A stretch of DNA of 64,000 bases from PCC-7336 sp039817825 (GTDB taxonomy: Bacteria > Cyanobacteriota > Cyanobacteriia > Thermostichales > PCC-7336): positions 1 through 64,000 of the forward strand of contig JBCBVA010000004.1 in assembly GCA_039817825.1 (NCBI GenBank), in the 5' to 3' direction. Position numbers and translations under genes: made by a program. The notes under the pieces are model-generated. The model had not been told where the DNA came from, ran no database searches, and worked only from the letters and a program-made list of their open reading frames with translations. Shown here one piece after another: positions 53,350-61,255 of the stretch (position 1 is its first letter; the number at the start of each line of letters is the position of its first letter).

Positions 53350-53514
53350 CTAATTGAATTTAGCTTTAGCCTGCTCGTATACCTCAGCAGTGATTTCAGT
53401 TGCTCCAGCCTCTTGAGCAAATTTTTCAATCTTCTTGCGGGCAGCCGGTCTGACGAAAAAGGGAATCTCCTTTAGTTTGGCTTCCGCTTCCGATGTCCAT
53501 TGGGGTTTGCTCAT
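53350..53514 (-). CDS. Small PCP_red-domain protein
   Basis: ATG 53514 to TAG 53350 encodes 54 residues, beginning SKPQWTSEAEAKLKEIPFFV. It matches the PCP_red domain, the small C-terminal domain of the ChlB/BchB subunit of dark protochlorophyllide reductase: a W-T-x-E-A motif, PFFVRPAARKKIEKFA, and GATEITAEVYEQAK. As a stand-alone protein it occurs in diverse bacteria; in those places the role is unknown and may be in redox or iron-sulfur protein complexes. It converges on the ResC-like gene, with 45 bases between stop codons. Confidence 0.8.
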   Translation of the reverse strand: MSKPQWTSEAEAKLKEIPFFVRPAARKKIEKFAQEAGATEITAEVYEQAKAKFN

Positions 53515-53903
53515 GCTGCGCTTCAAATCACTTGCAGCATTGTATATTGAGAGGCCACTTCGTCCGGCACATTTCAGCGGTGTGGATTTCTCGCAAAATC
53601 CAATCGATCGCTCTTCAAGAAAAATGTCAGATTTAGTAGCAACTGCTTACGAATTGGCAATCGATAATTGGCATGGAAGAGAAGGTCAATTTGCCAACAT
53701 ATGGCAAATCAAACTGAGGTATTGCCGGAATATTTACAAACGCAAGTAACAGGGTAAAAACGTTGTAATGCTTGTAGGGAATGGGCTACAGGCGCTGAAC
53801 GGACAAAGGCTGCTGCGAGCATCACGAGAAACTAGCGATCGCGATCGCTCCCTTAAACGGGTGCTTAAGAGACTCTGAACTCATCCCGTTTAGGAGATTC
53901 ATC
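53515..53903. other. Region between PCP_red gene and small secreted protein gene
   Basis: A rightward open frame of 104 codons spans 53435-53749 but overlaps the PCP_red gene antisense and shows no family features, so it is not called. The stretch holds the PCP_red promoter side. No other feature was recognised. Confidence 0.35.
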
Positions 53904-54230
53904 ATGAATGCAAAACACCTCACCTTCGGTCTGTTTGGATTGGCTGTCACCCCATTTATTTTTGGTGCATCTGCCTCAGCTTGTACGCCAGCCCCCGACA
54001 ATCCTGACGGATGCGATGGCATCAATGGTGGCCGGATTCGCGTCCAGGTTCCACTTCGCCGAATTCAGCGGTGGCCAGGCCCTTTCCCTCCGACCTGCTT
54101 GTCTTGTCCATCCCTACGAGAGGCAACATTAGAGGAACGCATTAACCCTAGCGCGCTGCAAGCCGAACAACTGAATCAACTTCAACATCAACACGTTCAA
54201 CCTGCTTGGGAAGTGAGAACACCTCGATAG
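53904..54230 (+). CDS. Small secreted protein, unknown
   Basis: AGGAG lies 7 bases before ATG 53904. The 108-residue product has a signal peptide (HLTFGLFGLAVTPFIFGASA) likely cut after ASA at about residue 26. The short mature part is Pro-, Arg- and Gln-rich with four cysteines: Cys27, Cys37 and two in PPTCLSCPSL. It may form disulfides outside the cytoplasm. No family was recognised. It follows the heme assembly region but is not obviously linked to it. Confidence 0.6.
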   Translation: MNAKHLTFGLFGLAVTPFIFGASASACTPAPDNPDGCDGINGGRIRVQVPLRRIQRWPGPFPPTCLSCPSLREATLEERINPSALQAEQLNQLQHQHVQPAWEVRTPR

Positions 54231-54546
54231 TAGGCAAACAACAGCCACTCCAAGTCATACGACGCGAAGTGGTTGGGCGAGGACAGGTTGTGAACGTAAC
54301 AGAGCAGTTGTTAAGGGGATTCCCGTGCACGTTCGTAGAGTATCTGGCCGGTGGTTTGCCTCACGAGCACCAAAGCCGATCGGATTCTATGCCAGCAAGC
54401 GGAACATCTTGAAGCAACGACTGCTCTACACAGCTGAGTCACTCGACAGAGTGATTCTGTCGATGCTGAAATCATCATGAGTCGGTATTCTGGCAGGCTC
54501 GCGTGCGCGCGGCTAGTTGCAACAGTTGCTTGTTGCAGCCGAATCC
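54231..54546. other. Gap between convergent genes
   Basis: This lies between the small secreted protein and the coiled-coil gene. A short hairpin is possible around 54436-54463 (CTGAGTCACTCGACAGAGTG region). No gene was supported. Confidence 0.3.
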
Positions 54547-55200
54547 CTACAGCAACCAGGTTTGCTTGGAGAAATCTTCGCCATCCTGAGAAGGATTAGT
54601 CGTTGGAGCCACCGGACGACGACCGTAGGCTAAGCCCTCGCCACCTGGAGCTGCTTTGGCTAACAAACCAGGACGACCGGGGGTTTTGCGGGGGGTAATG
54701 GCTTTGCTGCCATTCTTTTTCGCTGATTGAGCGGTACTCAAGTCTTTGCGCAGCGAGGCATTTTCCTCTTCTAGCTGAGCGATCGCCTTTTGAGATTTGT
54801 CCAGCTCGGCCTTCAACTCGTTGGCTTTGTCGAGGTAACCACGCAACTCCTCCACGTATCCTTCTTTATCGTGGAGTTGGGCCTGCAGGTTTTCCGACTC
54901 GGTCTGCGATTCAGCCAGAGCCGCTTTCAGATCCTTCACCATGTCTTGCAAGTCCGCTTTGGTGGGGCCGGTGCTGCGGCGGGCGGTGCTGGTGCTCTTT
55001 GCTTTCGTGCTAGAGCTAGAGCCGGCGCGTTTTCGAGTGCCATTCGTACGCGCTTTACTCGTTCGAGTGCCATTAGTCATAGGAGCAGCTTCAACCTCGC
55101 GGGTGGGTTCGGATTCTGGCGGGGACAGTTCTAAGTGACCCGATTCCTCTTTCAACAGATCCGATAGTCGTTTCTTTGGGGCTCGTTTCGATTGCGTCAT
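54547..55200 (-). CDS. Coiled-coil partner of the ParA ATPase (McdB-like candidate)
   Basis: ATG 55200 overlaps the stop of the ParA gene by one base (TGATG), giving 217 residues. Residues 1-75 are disordered and basic/Ser/Thr-rich (KRAPKKRLSDLLKEES, then TNGTRTSKARTNGTRKRAGS). Residues about 80-155 form a coiled coil (LQDMVKDLKAALAESQTESE onward). The C-terminus is disordered but ends with a distinctive GEDFSKQTWLL. A disordered-coil-disordered partner next to a ParA-type ATPase, with a conserved-looking Trp at the very end, is the plan of McdB proteins that help space carboxysomes. Other cargo is possible. Confidence 0.6.
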   Translation of the reverse strand: MTQSKRAPKKRLSDLLKEESGHLELSPPESEPTREVEAAPMTNGTRTSKARTNGTRKRAGSSSSTKAKSTSTARRSTGPTKADLQDMVKDLKAALAESQTESENLQAQLHDKEGYVEELRGYLDKANELKAELDKSQKAIAQLEEENASLRKDLSTAQSAKKNGSKAITPRKTPGRPGLLAKAAPGGEGLAYGRRPVAPTTNPSQDGEDFSKQTWLL

Positions 55201-55979
55201 CAGTCCCTCCAATCCCGCTGTAGCTCTTCGGCAACGCGGCGGTAATCTGCTTGGGCTTCGCGAGCCTGCTTACCCTTCCATTGGAGGATACTCATCCCTT
55301 CTAAGGCTGCCCGTTCGTGGGCTTTGTATGCACGCACGAACGCATGAAAGGCAGGAATACCTAGATCGAGGAGGGTATTTTGGGCCTCCATCGTCTCCCT
55401 CAAACTGCGAGGATCGACGCGGGTTAGTAGGACGCGGTAGCTCACATCAGCAGGGATTACAGCCGATCGCACGGTTTCGATCAGCGCCGCCAAATCTAAA
55501 GGAGCTGGGGGCGTTGGTAACACTAAATAGTCAGCAATAGCGATCGCCGCACTCAGTGCATCGGAAGCCAATGCGGGGGGAGTATCCACCACCACTACTC
55601 CATAATCCCCGATTTTGGGCACGCGATCTAGCTGTGCAGTGTCTTGCACAGTCTGGACGTCAAACCCGATACCTATTTCGCTGCGTTTTGACCACCATGT
55701 CGCCGACCCCTGCGGATCGGCGTCCAGTAGCAATACACGGCTGTCTTCTGAAGAAAATGCCGCCGCCAAATTAATCGAGGAAGTTGTCTTCCCCACTCCT
55801 CCCTTGCCATTCACGACGGCAATCACCTTGGGGGAGCCCACTTGCTTTGAGCCCGATTGTTTGGAAGACTCCCGCGATTTCCCCCGGGTCGATCTGGCCC
55901 GAGCGGGGCTCTCTGAGGATACTGATTTAGCTGATGCTGATTTGGCTGATGTTGATTTGGTTCGCTGAGTTCTAGGCAA
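55200..55979 (-). CDS. ParA/MinD-type positioning ATPase (McdA-like candidate)
   Basis: A TTG at 55979 with AAGGAG 6-7 bases upstream is the likely start (259 residues); a GTG at 56027 is the alternative. Residues 1-45 are low complexity (TKSTSAKSASAKSVSS). The deviant Walker A motif is complete, GKGGVGKTT with signature Lys59 and Lys64, followed by LLLDADPQGSATWW and VVVVDTPPALASDAL. The short form without an N-terminal HTH fits ParA-like proteins that position protein cargo on the nucleoid by ATP-driven gradients. Carboxysome (McdA) or chromosome/plasmid cargo cannot be decided from sequence alone. No parS-like repeats were seen nearby. Confidence 0.75.
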   Translation of the reverse strand: MPRTQRTKSTSAKSASAKSVSSESPARARSTRGKSRESSKQSGSKQVGSPKVIAVVNGKGGVGKTTSSINLAAAFSSEDSRVLLLDADPQGSATWWSKRSEIGIGFDVQTVQDTAQLDRVPKIGDYGVVVVDTPPALASDALSAAIAIADYLVLPTPPAPLDLAALIETVRSAVIPADVSYRVLLTRVDPRSLRETMEAQNTLLDLGIPAFHAFVRAYKAHERAALEGMSILQWKGKQAREAQADYRRVAEELQRDWRD

Positions 55980-56381
55980 GATCGACTCCTTGTATCTCTC
56001 CTCATGTCTCCTCAGGCATTCCCCCACTGGGTATGTCCGCCGGTGTGAAGCTGACCGGCTGCAGGGGTCAATCTACACACAACCTACTCTGTCGTTGTCC
56101 GGTTGGATTTAGTCCCGATACTTTATTTCCAAATTGCTGTCGCATTCTCGCAACAGTTGCCTTTCAGCCAATACCAGTTTCATTGCACAAATCGGAGTTT
56201 AAGCAGTCTCTAGCTCCCTCTTTTGCTTGGGGCAACATGCAAATAAGAGAGCTCGAACGCGGATCGTTCCGTTTGCATTGACTTGAGCTGGTATTCAGCT
56301 AAGACTGGTTCCCCTAAAATTCTCTCTGACTCTTCTCCTACAATTAGCCTGTCAGCATGCAGTTCGAATGGGGAGCCCTAC
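55980..56381. other. Divergent promoter region of parA-like gene and lgt
   Basis: About 400 bases with no recognised gene. The rightward open frame upstream of lgt reflects reading into the leader. No hairpin of note was seen. Confidence 0.35.
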
Positions 56382-57272
56382 ATGAGTGTCATGGGTCTGG
56401 CAGCAGGGGAAATCAGCAGTAGTGTTGCTCCCATGTTGGGAGTGTTTTCATCTCCGGGACCAATCTTGGTAGAAATAGGGCCTTTGGCAATTCGCTGGTA
56501 CGGGCTATTGATTGCGTCTGCTGTCTTTCTCGGCTTGGGGCTGGCTAGTTTTTTGGCCAAACGACGGACGGTCAATCCCGATTTGATGGGAGATTTGGTG
56601 GTCTGGTTAATCGTTGGTGCCATCCCAATGGCCCGTCTGTATTACGTGGCATTTCGGTGGGAATTTTATCGCAATAACTTACAGGAGGTGGTGGCTATCT
56701 GGAACGGGGGCATTGCCATTCATGGAGCCATTATTGGGGGAACCATTGCCACGCTGCTGTTTGCGCGATTGAACGCCATTCCATTCTGGAAGCTGGCCGA
56801 TATTTTGGCCCCCTGTACAGTGATGGGACAGGCGATCGGCCGATGGGGAAATTTCTTCAATTCGGAAGCCTTTGGCGTTCCCACCGATTTACCCTGGCGA
56901 CTCTACATTCCTTTCAACCGACGTCCCCCCGAACTGAGAGAGTTTGAAACCTTTCACCCAACATTTTTGTACGAATCGCTCTGGAACCTCGGGGTGCTGG
57001 CTATCTTGTTGGCTATTTTCTTTCGCGTTCCTAAGGCCAAACCCGGCACGCTTATTTGCGTTTATGCCATTGCCTACAGTCTGGGCCGGTTCTGGATTGA
57101 AGGACTGCGAATCGACAGTCTGTATCTGGGGCCGCTACGCATTGCCCAGGTGATCAGTCTGGTGTTGATTGGTTTAGGTGCTCTTGGGCTGATCTGGCTG
57201 TACGTGCTAAAGCGACCGCTCCCCGATGTGGTTGCAGACTCTCGCGCTAGAAACGAAGAAGCGTCGGTATAA
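56382..57272 (+). CDS. lgt: Prolipoprotein diacylglyceryl transferase
   Basis: Lgt moves a diacylglyceryl group from phosphatidylglycerol to the lipobox cysteine of prolipoproteins in the inner membrane. ATG 56382, with GGGGAG about 6 bases upstream, gives 296 residues. Family motifs are present: PLAIRWYGLLIASAVFLG near 30, WNGGIAIHGAIIGGTIAT near 105-125, the signature GQAIGRWGNFFNSEAFG near 150-165, HPTFLYESLWNLG near 194, and GRFWIEGLRIDSLYLGPLR. Seven membrane helices are expected. It would process the Tll0287-like lipoprotein found in this window. Confidence 0.95.
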   Translation: MSVMGLAAGEISSSVAPMLGVFSSPGPILVEIGPLAIRWYGLLIASAVFLGLGLASFLAKRRTVNPDLMGDLVVWLIVGAIPMARLYYVAFRWEFYRNNLQEVVAIWNGGIAIHGAIIGGTIATLLFARLNAIPFWKLADILAPCTVMGQAIGRWGNFFNSEAFGVPTDLPWRLYIPFNRRPPELREFETFHPTFLYESLWNLGVLAILLAIFFRVPKAKPGTLICVYAIAYSLGRFWIEGLRIDSLYLGPLRIAQVISLVLIGLGALGLIWLYVLKRPLPDVVADSRARNEEASV

Positions 57273-57351
57273 AGGCCGATCTACTGTTAGGATGCTGACC
57301 CCCAGTTGGTAATTTGCAATCAAGTAGGTGGTTTGCCTAGTGCGGCCGATC

Positions 57352-58062
57352 TCATTCGGGCTCTTGTCCCCTACCCGTTGTGAGAGGTTCTATGCACTCC
57401 TGCACGTCGTTGCGAGGATTGTTCACTAAGGAACTGACTTCAGTGAGCAGCAGAGGTTCCGATTCGGTTCTCTGCAACAGTGCGATCGCCTCTTTCGCAC
57501 TCTGAATCTGGGGATTCAGCCAATCGTCGTAGCAGTCTTGAGCCAAGATGACCGGCATGCGGTTGTGTACTGCCTTCACGATCGTATTTGCCGCTGTTGT
57601 CAGGATGGTACAAGAATCGATTTCCTCTCCGTTCGGACCATTCCACTGACTCCACAACCCTGCAAACGCAAACGGTCGCCGATTGGCAAAGTGAATGTGA
57701 AACGGTTGCTTGCTCCCTTTGTTGGTCCTGCCGACTTCTTGTCTCCATTCGTAAAATCCATCTGCAGGGATCAGGCAACGCTTGTGGCGCAAAATCCCTT
57801 TGAACATGCGCTTCTCGGCAACCGTCTCCGCACGAGCATTGATAGGGCGTGGCCCTTTCTCATTTGGATTGTTGGCCCAAATGGGAATCAGCCCCCAGAT
57901 GGCAAAGGCAAATTCGGGATCGCCCCTCAAGTTCATTCGGATCGTTGCGATCGGCTGGGACGGTGCAATGTTGAAGCGAGGTAGTACCGGCGGTAATGGG
58001 TTGAGCCCAAATAACTCTGCCACTTGCTCTGAAGAACTAGCCAACGAATAGCGACCGCACAC
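57352..58062 (-). CDS. SRAP-domain protein (YedK/HMCES family)
   Basis: The 236-residue protein protects abasic sites in single-stranded DNA by forming a covalent link through its N-terminal cysteine. It begins MCGRYSL, with Cys2 becoming the reactive N-terminus after Met removal. Other conserved residues are in FNIAPSQPIATI, WGLIPIWANN, NARAETVAEKRMFKG and the catalytic GFYEWR; HNRMPVIL carries the conserved His. All the active-site parts are intact. No SOS box was identified. It is followed upstream by a short tandem repeat region. Confidence 0.92.
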   Translation of the reverse strand: MCGRYSLASSSEQVAELFGLNPLPPVLPRFNIAPSQPIATIRMNLRGDPEFAFAIWGLIPIWANNPNEKGPRPINARAETVAEKRMFKGILRHKRCLIPADGFYEWRQEVGRTNKGSKQPFHIHFANRRPFAFAGLWSQWNGPNGEEIDSCTILTTAANTIVKAVHNRMPVILAQDCYDDWLNPQIQSAKEAIALLQRTESEPLLLTEVSSLVNNPRNDVQECIEPLTTGRGQEPE

Positions 58063-58163
58063 AGCTTTCTATCCCCTAGACGTTGCTCTACCCTAAGCTT
58101 TCTATCCCCTAGATTGTCTGTCCCCTAAATTGTCTATCCCCTAGATTGTCTATTCACCAGACT
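58063..58163. repeat. Degenerate 15-16 bp tandem repeat
   Basis: TCTATCCCCTAGATTG and close variants (TTTCTATCCCCTAGA, TGTCTGTCCCCTAAA, TGTCTATCCCCTAGA, TGTCTATTCACCAGA) occur about five to six times. They lie just upstream of the SRAP gene start, so they are in its promoter or leader. Confidence 0.7.
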
Positions 58164-58290
58164 GCCTACCCCAATAATCGGCCCCCCTCAATCTGCATCC
58201 GGCCAGCCACCCATCAGGTGTTTCAATTGGCTGTCGCCGTTTGCAGGCTTGCCTCAGCCCTCAATCTCGCGTTGACAGATTGTTCGAGTC

Positions 58291-58557
58291 TTACCCCTTC
58301 GAGTCGTCATGCTGCCTAACCACGTCCCACTCAAACAGGTACACCGGGACATTCAGATGAGTCAGCTTTGCCAGGAAATCGACCGTGTCCCGATCTCGCG
58401 CCTGCGAACACTGGGCACGGACTTCTTCAGGCTGGAGCCGACGATATGATGCCGCTACGCAGTTATCTCGCTGTCGAATTTCGTTGAGTAATTGATTGGC
58501 TTCTTTCTCTCCCGGAAGCACTCGTATTTCAGTCGCATGCACCAAAGGACGTTCCAC
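58291..58557 (-). CDS. Small unnamed soluble protein, 88 residues
   Basis: GTG 58557 opens an 88-residue frame with a mixed alpha/beta look (HATEIRVLPGEKEANQLLNE, then VDFLAKLTHLNVPVYLFEWD). There is no signal peptide or membrane segment. It contains two Cys (CVAAS, QCSQA) without a metal motif. I do not recognise a family. The tidy predicted secondary structure and lack of overlap with other genes favour a real gene. The start codon is uncertain. Confidence 0.55.
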   Translation of the reverse strand: MERPLVHATEIRVLPGEKEANQLLNEIRQRDNCVAASYRRLQPEEVRAQCSQARDRDTVDFLAKLTHLNVPVYLFEWDVVRQHDDSKG

Positions 58558-58728
58558 TATACACCTGTAATCTCTTCAGCCGAGATGGACATTAGGCATG
58601 AACGTACGTCCTACCCACAGGTTTATTCAAATTAAATCCTGTGAATAACTCGTGAAGAATATATGTATTTGCGAACGCCCGGTTTTCAGAATGAAGAGAT
58701 AGACAATTCCCAGCCAGAAATGACCCCC

Positions 58729-59811
58729 TCAAGCAACGGTTACGTCTTCTGACAGATACACATCCTGGATGGTGTGGAACAGCTTGACTCCTTCCTCAAA
58801 CGGTCGTTGAAATGCTTTTCGCCCTGAAATCAATCCCATACCGCCTGCTCGTTTGTTAATCACGGCAGTGCGTACCGCTTGGGCAAAGTCATTACTTCCA
58901 GACGCCCCTCCTGAGTTAATCAGCCCCGCTCGTCCTGCGTAGCAGTTCAACACTTGATAGCGGGTCAGGTCGATGGGATGGTCACTACTGAGTTGCGAGT
59001 ACACCAGTGTGTGGGTCTTGCCGTAACTACCACCGACCGCTTTGGCCACAGCAGCGTAGCCACCATTGGTTGTGGGCAGTTTCTGTTTAATAATGTCGGC
59101 TTCAATTGTGACCCCTAGATGGTTGGCCTGTGCCGTCAGGTCGGCGGCGGTGTGGTAGTCCGCCTCTTGCTTGAACGCATCGTTGCGCAAGTAGCACCAT
59201 AAAATTGTTGCCATGCCTAATTCGTGGGCACGGGCAAAGGCCGCGCGTACTTCCTGAATTTGACGGGTTGACTCAGCCGAACCGAAGTAGATAGTGGCCC
59301 CCACCGCAACTGCCCCTAAATTCCAAGCCTGCTCCACCGTGGCAAACATAATCTGATCGAACTGGTTGGGATAGCTGAGCAATTCGTTGTGATTGAGCTT
59401 GACGATGAACGGAATTTTGTGGGCATATTTGCGCGACACTGTACCCAAAACGCCCAGAGTTGTTGCTACGGCATTGCAGCCTCCAGCGATCGCCAATTTG
59501 ACGATGTTCTCGCTATCGAAATACAGCGGATTGGGGGCAAACGAAGCGGCAGCCGAATGCTCGATCCCCTGATCCACAGGCAAAATTGACAGATATCCTG
59601 TGTTGGCTAGTCGTCCGGACCCGAAAAGCTGCTGGAGGCTGCGCAGCACTTGAGGGGAGCGATCGCTAATGGCAAAAATGCGATCGACCCAATCATCACT
59701 GGGGATATGAAGTAGATCGCGAGACACCTTAGCCTCGTGTCCCAGCAGATAATCAGCCTCATCTCCCAAGTAATCGGCGATGGTTGCGGAAGCAGCTAGC
59801 GTAGCGGTCAT
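58729..59811 (-). CDS. Class I fructose-bisphosphate aldolase (DhnA/FbaB type)
   Basis: The 360-residue enzyme cleaves fructose 1,6-bisphosphate (and possibly sedoheptulose 1,7-bisphosphate) by a Schiff-base lysine. It matches the archaeal-type/DhnA class I group rather than the animal class: GYLSILPVDQGIEHSAAASF near residue 73, AVATTLGVLGTVSRKYAHKI, PFIVKLNHNELLSYP near 130, GAVAVGATIYFGSAES near 165, and LINSGGASGSNDFAQAVRTA near 290 with the phosphate site. Cyanobacteria usually also have a class II aldolase. The role here is probably glycolysis/gluconeogenesis or the Calvin cycle. Confidence 0.92.
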   Translation of the reverse strand: MTATLAASATIADYLGDEADYLLGHEAKVSRDLLHIPSDDWVDRIFAISDRSPQVLRSLQQLFGSGRLANTGYLSILPVDQGIEHSAAASFAPNPLYFDSENIVKLAIAGGCNAVATTLGVLGTVSRKYAHKIPFIVKLNHNELLSYPNQFDQIMFATVEQAWNLGAVAVGATIYFGSAESTRQIQEVRAAFARAHELGMATILWCYLRNDAFKQEADYHTAADLTAQANHLGVTIEADIIKQKLPTTNGGYAAVAKAVGGSYGKTHTLVYSQLSSDHPIDLTRYQVLNCYAGRAGLINSGGASGSNDFAQAVRTAVINKRAGGMGLISGRKAFQRPFEEGVKLFHTIQDVYLSEDVTVA

Positions 59812-60048
59812 CGTTCTGCCCTCAGAATGTCGAATCCAACAATTCGCTTGTTCCCTAACAGCACCACCCTAGCCACCCTGGCTTGACCTATGCTGAGAAT
59901 TCACAATCCTGTCGATTTTTACAGCCATTGATGTGCCTTCAGTTGGCGCTGGACTGGGGTTTTTGGGAAACCAGCCAGCCTTCACATTTATTTGATATTG
60001 GTGTCGGCCACCTGGTAAATTCAATTTCGACACTTGAGCGGAAACTTG

Positions 60049-61200
60049 ATGAAAGTTCTAGTAATTGGTGGCGACGGATATTGCGGTTGGGCCACCGCCC
60101 TTCACCTGTCAAATCGCGGCTACGACGTTGGCATCATCGACAGCTACGTGCGTCGCTTGTGGGACTTGGAGTTGGGTTCGCACACCCTGACCCCGATTCG
60201 GCAGTTGGAAGAGCGTGTTGACTGCTGGAAAGGTGTCAGCGGCAAGGATATTGAAGTATTTGTCGGCGATATCACCGACTACGGTTTCCTCTCTAAAACC
60301 ATGCGTGCGTTCGAACCAGGTGCCCTGGTTCACTTTGGCGAGCAGCGCTCTGCGCCGTTCTCGATGATTGACCGCGAGCACGCCGTCATGACCCAGACGA
60401 ACAACGTCGTGGGGACCTTGAACGTTCTCTACAGCATTCGCCACGACTTCCCCGACTGCCACTTGGTCAAACTCGGCACGATGGGTGAGTACGGTACCCC
60501 CAATATTGATATTGAAGAAGGCTACATTGAGATCGAGCACAACGGTCGTAAGGACGTTTTGCCCTATCCCAAGCAGCCCGGTAGCTTCTACCACCTGAGT
60601 AAGGTGCACGACAGCCACAACATTCACTTTGCCTGTAAGGTTTGGGGCCTGCGCGCCACCGATCTCAACCAGGGAGTTGTGTACGGTGTATTGACTGACG
60701 AAACCGGTGCGGACGAGCGCTTGGTTAACCGTCTAGACTACGACGGGGTGTTCGGTACTGCCTTGAACCGCTTCTGCATTCAGGCGGCGGTGGGTCATCC
60801 CATCACTGTTTACGGTAAAGGGAACCAGACCCGCGCGTTCTTGGATATCCGCGACACCGTTCGCTGTGTTGAACTGGCGATCGCCAAGCCTGCCGAACCC
60901 GGTGAGTTCCGCGTACTGAACCAGTTTACCGAGATGTTCTCCATCAACGACCTGGCCATGATGGTGAAGAAGGCCGGTACCGCTCTGGGTCTGGATGTCG
61001 ACATCAAGAATATCGATAATCCTCGCATCGAAGCGGAAGACCACTACTTCAACGCCAAGAACACCAAACTGTTGGATCTGGGTCTGCAGCCCCACCTGTT
61101 GTCTGATTCGCTGTTGGACTCTTTGCTCAACTACGCTGTCAAGTACCGCGATCGCGCAGACAAGAATCAAATTCTGCCCAAGGTTACTTGGAAGCGGTAG
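60049..61200 (+). CDS. sqdB: UDP-sulfoquinovose synthase
   Basis: SqdB makes UDP-sulfoquinovose from UDP-glucose and sulfite, the head-group donor of the thylakoid sulfolipid SQDG. ATG 60049 gives 383 residues starting KVLVIGGDGYCGWATALHLS, an NAD-binding Rossmann motif; a frame start at 60034 is less likely. The substrate regions HFGEQRSAPFSMIDREHAV, LGTMGEYGTPNIDIEEG and the Tyr-x-x-x-Lys pair in FYHLSKVHDSHN are those of SqdB. The ending LNYAVKYRDRADKNQILPKV is typical. The glycosyltransferase SqdX, often adjacent in cyanobacteria, is not next to it here. Confidence 0.96.
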   Translation: MKVLVIGGDGYCGWATALHLSNRGYDVGIIDSYVRRLWDLELGSHTLTPIRQLEERVDCWKGVSGKDIEVFVGDITDYGFLSKTMRAFEPGALVHFGEQRSAPFSMIDREHAVMTQTNNVVGTLNVLYSIRHDFPDCHLVKLGTMGEYGTPNIDIEEGYIEIEHNGRKDVLPYPKQPGSFYHLSKVHDSHNIHFACKVWGLRATDLNQGVVYGVLTDETGADERLVNRLDYDGVFGTALNRFCIQAAVGHPITVYGKGNQTRAFLDIRDTVRCVELAIAKPAEPGEFRVLNQFTEMFSINDLAMMVKKAGTALGLDVDIKNIDNPRIEAEDHYFNAKNTKLLDLGLQPHLLSDSLLDSLLNYAVKYRDRADKNQILPKVTWKR

Positions 61201-61226
61201 AAATCGACTGCAACACTATATTTACA

Positions 61227-61255
61227 GCGGTGCTCGATGGGCACCGCATTTTTTA
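61227..61255 (+). terminator. Intrinsic terminator of sqdB
   Basis: GCGGTGC (61227-61233) pairs perfectly with GCACCGC (61241-61247) around a 7-base loop and is followed by ATTTTTTAT. This is one of the few T-run terminators in the window and starts 26 bases after the sqdB stop. Confidence 0.8.

Noticed and set aside
53435..53749. 104-codon rightward open frame
   Set aside because: Its first part is antisense to the clear PCP_red gene and no family features are seen.
55200..56027. Plasmid or prophage partition locus around the ParA-like gene
   Set aside because: No parS-like repeats, replication or phage genes nearby; the neighbours are housekeeping genes such as lgt.
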